Of a stretch of 64,000 bases of DNA, positions 60,515-64,000 are shown in pieces. The notes below the pieces were generated by a model. That model did not search any database and was not told the origin of the DNA. It was given only the letters and a program-made list of their open reading frames with translations. The DNA comes from Istiophorus platypterus (taxonomy: Eukaryota; Chordata; Actinopteri; Istiophoriformes; Istiophoridae), in assembly GCA_016859345.1 (NCBI GenBank), contig CM029118.1, positions 32,595,001 through 32,659,000 of the forward strand, in the 5' to 3' direction. The first letter of the stretch is position 1. Each line of letters begins with the position of its first letter. The position numbers were made by a program, and so were the translations under genes.

Positions 60515-61006
60515 TTGTAACTCATTTGAAAAAGCCTGATTCTTGGTCTTACACATCCAACGGGGATAACTTTAAAGCCTATTCTGTTAGTTATAGTGTA
60601 CCACACTCCTGTACTATACTCATTCTTTCTATCTGAATTCTCAGAGTTTTTATCAACCTTAATCGTTGGTACGGATAAAGTAATTATAGTATGTGGTTTC
60701 AATATTGATGTGGATGTTGATAATGATGGCCTTATCATTGTCTTTATCTCACTATTAGACACAGTTAGCTTTGCTCAAAGTGTAAAAAACAAAACAAAAC
60801 ATTGTTTTCACCACAACCTCAACCTCGTTCTGATATATGGCAAAGAAATGGAATGTTTAATCACTTTCCACAGAATCCTCTTCTCTTGGACCATTTTTTT
60901 TAGCAACTTTTGGATTCCGGTGCCTGGACTACACACCATTAGACAAAATGTCAGTACTAGATGTTTGTCTGATCGTGCTGTAGCTAAATTAAAGAAAATG
61001 TTTTAA
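60515..61006 (+). pseudogene. LINE endonuclease (EEP) domain remnant
   Basis: An in-frame stretch (60596-61006) contains FLSEFSEFLSTLIVGTDKVI, then CGFNIDVDVDND where active copies have GDFN, so the metal-binding Asp is lost to Cys. It goes on through a HHNLNLVLIYG segment (usually LDLVLTYG) and ends TRCLSDRAVAKLKKMF-stop. Upstream, before 60596, a frame-broken KKPDSWSYTSNGDNFKAY segment belongs to the same domain. The residues match the apurinic-like endonuclease of L2-type LINEs. Confidence 0.88.
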
Positions 61007-61012
61007 TCTGCA

Positions 61013-61056
61013 CTAACCCTAACCCTAACCCTAACCTAATTCTAACCCTAACCTTA
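61013..61056. repeat. Interstitial telomere-like CTAACC repeats
   Basis: Four CTAACC(C) units in a row, one variant (CTAATT), then two more. This is the C-rich strand of the vertebrate telomere repeat. It sits right after the stop of the endonuclease remnant, where the LINE is interrupted. Confidence 0.9.
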
Positions 61057-61164
61057 ATTCACTGACATATTACAGTGTAACAGAGAACTCATATGCTAAT
61101 TTACTAAAATTAGTATACAGGTTCTGTTTTATATTGACAGTAGGATGATCAATTTGGAAGGGAC

Positions 61165-61558
61165 TACCCCTCCATAAGTTATTTAATAGTTTATTTGAGA
61201 ATTTCCAGTCAGGATTTAGGGTGCATCATACCACAGGGACATTCCTCCATAACTCCTCCATACACTTAAAAGTTAGTCATGGATGTCACAAGGTTCTGTA
61301 CTTGGACCAGTTCTATTCATGATATCTATGCTTCCCTCAGTCATTATTATACGGAAACATTCTCTAAACTTCTACTGTTATGTGGATGATACCCAACTGT
61401 ACTTGTCAATTGAGCCCGGTGAAACCAGTCAGTTAGTTAAACTCCATGCATGTCTTATGGGTATAAAGATCTGGATGACCAGCAACTTCCTACTATTGAA
61501 CTTCCTACTATTGAATGAAACTGAAGTTATTGTGCTTGGCCCGCAACACATTATCTAA
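61165..61558 (+). pseudogene. LINE reverse transcriptase remnant, plus strand
   Basis: The open frame 61283-61558 gives SQGSVLGPVLFMISMLPSVI, CYVDDTQLYLSIEPGE (YVDD box 61379-61390, intact) and IKIWMTSNFLLL, then a second NFLLL caused by an exact 15-base tandem duplication (61484-61498 and 61499-61513), and ETEVIVLGP. It matches the minus-strand copy around 58263-58562. Upstream pieces are frame-broken and the LDLSAAFDTIDH region is deleted. Confidence 0.9.
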
Positions 61559-61960
61559 TGACATACTTACTCTAGATGGCATTGCTCTGGCCTCTACTGG
61601 CCACCACTGGCCACCACTAGGAATCTTGGATGTTTCTTTGATCAGGATATGATCAGGATATATAACTCCCACATAAAATAAAATTCAAGGACTACAATTT
61701 TTCACCAAGCAGCACTGCAAAAAGTGGGCACTTTCTTTTTCAAAATGACGCCAAAAAACTAGTACATGCTTTTGTTATTACTGCAACTAATTCTTATGTC
61801 TCATTATTATCATACATCTTTACATGGTACCTGTATTGTGCCATATTCTCCCTCCTCCTTCCTGCCCTCCCCTTGTTTTTTGCCGCCAATTTTGTCAAAT
61901 GCCTGCTCATGGGGGAATTGTTGGGTCTGAATAGAATTGAATTAAATTGAAAACCTTATC

Positions 61961-62879
61961 TGGTTAAAACATCTCATACCCCTTTTTCTTGGGAGACAGT
62001 CAGAGGGATTATCTGCTAATACTTATGTACTTTTACTTAAGCATCATTTTCCCTCTAAGATTTTTACTTGATAGAGTAATGGAATATTAATGCAGTATTT
62101 TTATACTGCTTGTACTTTTTTGGTACTTTTACTTGGCATCATCTCTTTTTTTAAAGGAAAGACCAATGTATCCTATGTTAAAGGAGAATGAGATAGGAAG
62201 CACTCAAGCTTTTTCATTCAGTGTAATGCATCTGCTCTATGGGGTCACCTGCGTTGAAAAAATGTGCTCCTTGTCCGGATTTGGGTGTGTTTCGGTCTAA
62301 AACCAACTCAGAAGGCCACCTTAACCTTCAACCAATCTGTTCAAACATGCATTCCACATACTCAAGTAAAAGAGTGTAGAGCTAATTGCTTGGTAAACTG
62401 CCAATAAATTTTGCCCAGTCCTAATTTCAGCACCACTTTGCAGGTCCTGCCCACGCCTGTCATATGTAAGACATATGGGCCTAGCACAAAGCAGTTTGAG
62501 AGACAGCCTGATCTCGGATCAGATTACTAAAGTAAGAAAGATCTTATTTCCTGTCTTTTGAATCCTCTCACCAAACCTTCATATTTATTGTCTGACCAAT
62601 TGAGGGCTCTGAATCCGCTGTTGGAAACCACTTAGACTTAAGTCAAATAATGCAATAAATCTGCTGGTATATTTGTATTAAATCTCTGACTCATGTTTTG
62701 TATACAGAATTTTGCCATGCTACAGGGGGAGGGGGGAGGATGGTAAACAGAGTTTTGGGGGGATGTTTGGCTGGTTGGTTGGTTATGAAATAATTTATGA
62801 CTGAAAATATATGTGGATTTTCCATGAGTGGCTGCTTTCGATCATAATGATCTATCTTTCTGTCTGTCTGCCAGTCTAT
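61961..62879. other. Intergenic DNA with no recognised feature
   Basis: Unique AT-rich sequence with a G-rich patch near 62724-62764. No gene recognised. Confidence 0.55.
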
Positions 62880-63185
62880 CTATCAGATATCATGTTAAAA
62901 CCACTGACAGGTGAAGTGAATAACATTGATTATCTGTTACAATCGCACCTGTCGAGGAATGTGATATTAGGCAGCAAGTAAACAGTCAGTTTTTGAAGTT
63001 GATGTGTTGGTAGAAGGAAAAATGGGCAAGCATACGGATCAGACCAAGTTTGACAAGGGCCAAAGTGTGATAGCTAGACAACTGGGTCAGAGCATCCCTA
63101 AAACAACAGGTCTTGTGGGGTGTTCCTGGTATGCCATAGTCAGTACTTACCAAAAGTGGAAGGAACAACATTATCATATCTTTTC
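62880..63185 (+). mobile_element. 5' fragment of a Tc1-like element E
   Basis: Starts with a terminal-repeat-like GTTAAAACCACTGACAGGTG (62893-62912) and a leader, then an ORF from 63025 reading MGKHTDQTKFDKGQSVIARQ and LGQSIPKTTGLVGCSWYAI, ending STYQKWKEQ. This is the N-terminal helix-turn-helix part of a Tc1-like transposase of a group different from elements A-D. Similarity stops at about 63180. The catalytic domain is absent. Confidence 0.88.
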
Positions 63186-63559
63186 ACTTCCTGTTGTCTG
63201 CCTTGGTAAATGTCTTCCTGTCAGATAAAGGCTGTTCAGATAGGTATCCTGTCTGGTGATGTCTCAATGTCTCAGATGTTTCATTGACTCAGTGAGTCTG
63301 CAGCGTTCTGGTTTAGTGAGGAAATTTTTCAGGGGTTAAGAAATTGTGTCTCAATACTTGTCAGCGAAAACGGATTAGAAATTTTAAGGGCCTCTAGTGG
63401 ACAAATTCCAAATTTCAATCTCTTTGTCTTGCTTTAGACAAGATTAAAGTGACACGCCACTGATTTTAAGGGTCAGTTTACTGATGCCATCAGGGTTATT
63501 TTAACCCAGATTTTTAATAGAGAGGCTGATAGACCTGCTTTGTTTGAGAAGAAGTACGA
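63186..63559. other. Intergenic DNA with no recognised feature
   Basis: Short unique stretch; nothing recognised. Confidence 0.55.
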
Positions 63560-63800
63560 TTAGACAGCCTTGGACAGGCCACAGGCTATGGATCAGGTGG
63601 TAGAGCAGTTCGATCCCCGGCTTCTCTAATCCGCATGTCAAAGTGTCACTGGGGGTGTAAATGTGTGTAGATATGTAGAATATGCAGAAAAAAAGCATGT
63701 TTTGAATGGGTGAATGTGATAGTAGTGTAAAAAATGCTTTGAGTGGTCAAAAAGACTAGAAAAGCACTATATAAGTACACTCCATTTGCCACTGTATTTT
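63560..63800 (+). mobile_element. tRNA-headed SINE copy 4
   Basis: The head GATCAGGTGGTAGAGCAG runs straight into TTCGATCCCCGGCTTCTC, so the middle of the tRNA-like part is deleted. The body has GTCAAAGTGTCACTGGGG, GAATGGGTGAATGTGA and GTAGTGTAAAAAATGCTTTG, and the tail is AAAAGCACTATATAAGTACA. Same family as copies 1-3. Confidence 0.87.
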
Positions 63801-64000
63801 AAAAATTTCATATAAAAAAAAAAATCTCAGCACAACACAGCCAACTCCAGTAAAACAAATTCAGAAAACAAATAAAAATACAAAACTACCAAACACATCC
63901 ATTTCACTAACATGACCCCTACTATGACAATCACAACATGTCATAATAATCCTGAACATGATATGGATAAGACCGATTAAGAAAGATCAATTATGACGGT
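63801..64000. other. Window end, no recognised feature
   Basis: A-rich unique sequence. Confidence 0.5.

Larger units (their letters stand above)
60510..61960 (+). mobile_element. L2/Maui-type LINE, plus strand, internally deleted
   Basis: Endonuclease-domain remnant (about 60515-61006), telomere-like repeats (61013-61056), a short unassigned stretch, then reverse-transcriptase pieces. These are an FENFQSGFRVHHTT-like segment near 61190-61240 and an open frame 61283-61558, followed by non-coding similarity to the other copy to about 61800 and a 3' end with CATGGGGGAATTGTTGGGTC and an AATTGAATTAAATTG tail near 61945. Between endonuclease and reverse transcriptase most of the normal ORF2 is missing. 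Confidence 0.88.

Noticed and set aside
47548..63800. tRNA genes suggested by box A and box B motifs
   Set aside because: The motifs belong to SINE heads with deleted or diverged cloverleaf parts; no complete tRNA fold.
52391..64000. Search for exons of genes that neighbour CHSY1 in other vertebrates
   Set aside because: Nothing resembling such exons was seen on either strand; LINE and Tc1 sequence accounts for most open frames.

Overview
The window is AT-rich vertebrate DNA, almost certainly from a ray-finned fish. The evidence is one intron-bearing vertebrate gene (chsy1), several decayed Tc1-like DNA transposons, L2/Maui-type LINE copies whose ORF1 carries an SGNH-esterase domain, tRNA-headed teleost-type SINEs, and abundant long microsatellites. 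The species cannot be named from the sequence.

Only one cellular gene is well supported. The last coding exon of chsy1 (chondroitin sulfate synthase 1) lies on the + strand at 49237-50829. It encodes 530 residues, including the C-terminal GalNAc-transferase half, followed by a 3'UTR of about 1.5 kb that ends near an AATAAA at 52360-52365. The preceding exon, which holds the DDD motif of the glucuronosyl-transferase half, was not found upstream. Positions 1-49236 are therefore read as one intron of at least 49.2 kb. No neighbouring gene was recognised in the 11.6 kb downstream.

Layout: 1-2690 holds two tandem Tc1-like elements in minus orientation. 2691-3180 is a long CA/TA microsatellite. 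4815-5697 is an internally deleted Tc1 relative. 6258-6375 is a near-perfect foldback element. 7559-7841 has several short hairpins. 17140-17391 is a diverged local duplication. 25225-25345 is a LINE 3' fragment. 29352-30845 is a + strand Tc1-like element whose transposase is broken. 37052-37100 is a perfect 20-bp hairpin. 42670-42862, 47548-47845 and 48850-49078 are SINE copies, the last two forming an inverted pair just upstream of the chsy1 exon. 56590-59960 is a minus-strand L2/Maui-type LINE that lacks its endonuclease and has a 0.37-kb internal tandem duplication. 60510-61960 is a second LINE copy on the + strand, interrupted by telomere-like CTAACC repeats. 62880-63185 is a fifth Tc1 fragment, and 63560-63800 is a fourth SINE.

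Every transposase, ORF1 and reverse transcriptase seen here is visibly broken, so nothing points to an active element. No bacterial, phage, CRISPR or viral gene system was seen. The most unusual items are structural: LINE rearrangements, a telomere-like tract inside a LINE, hairpins, and an inverted SINE pair next to an exon. I did not find a convincing new biological system.
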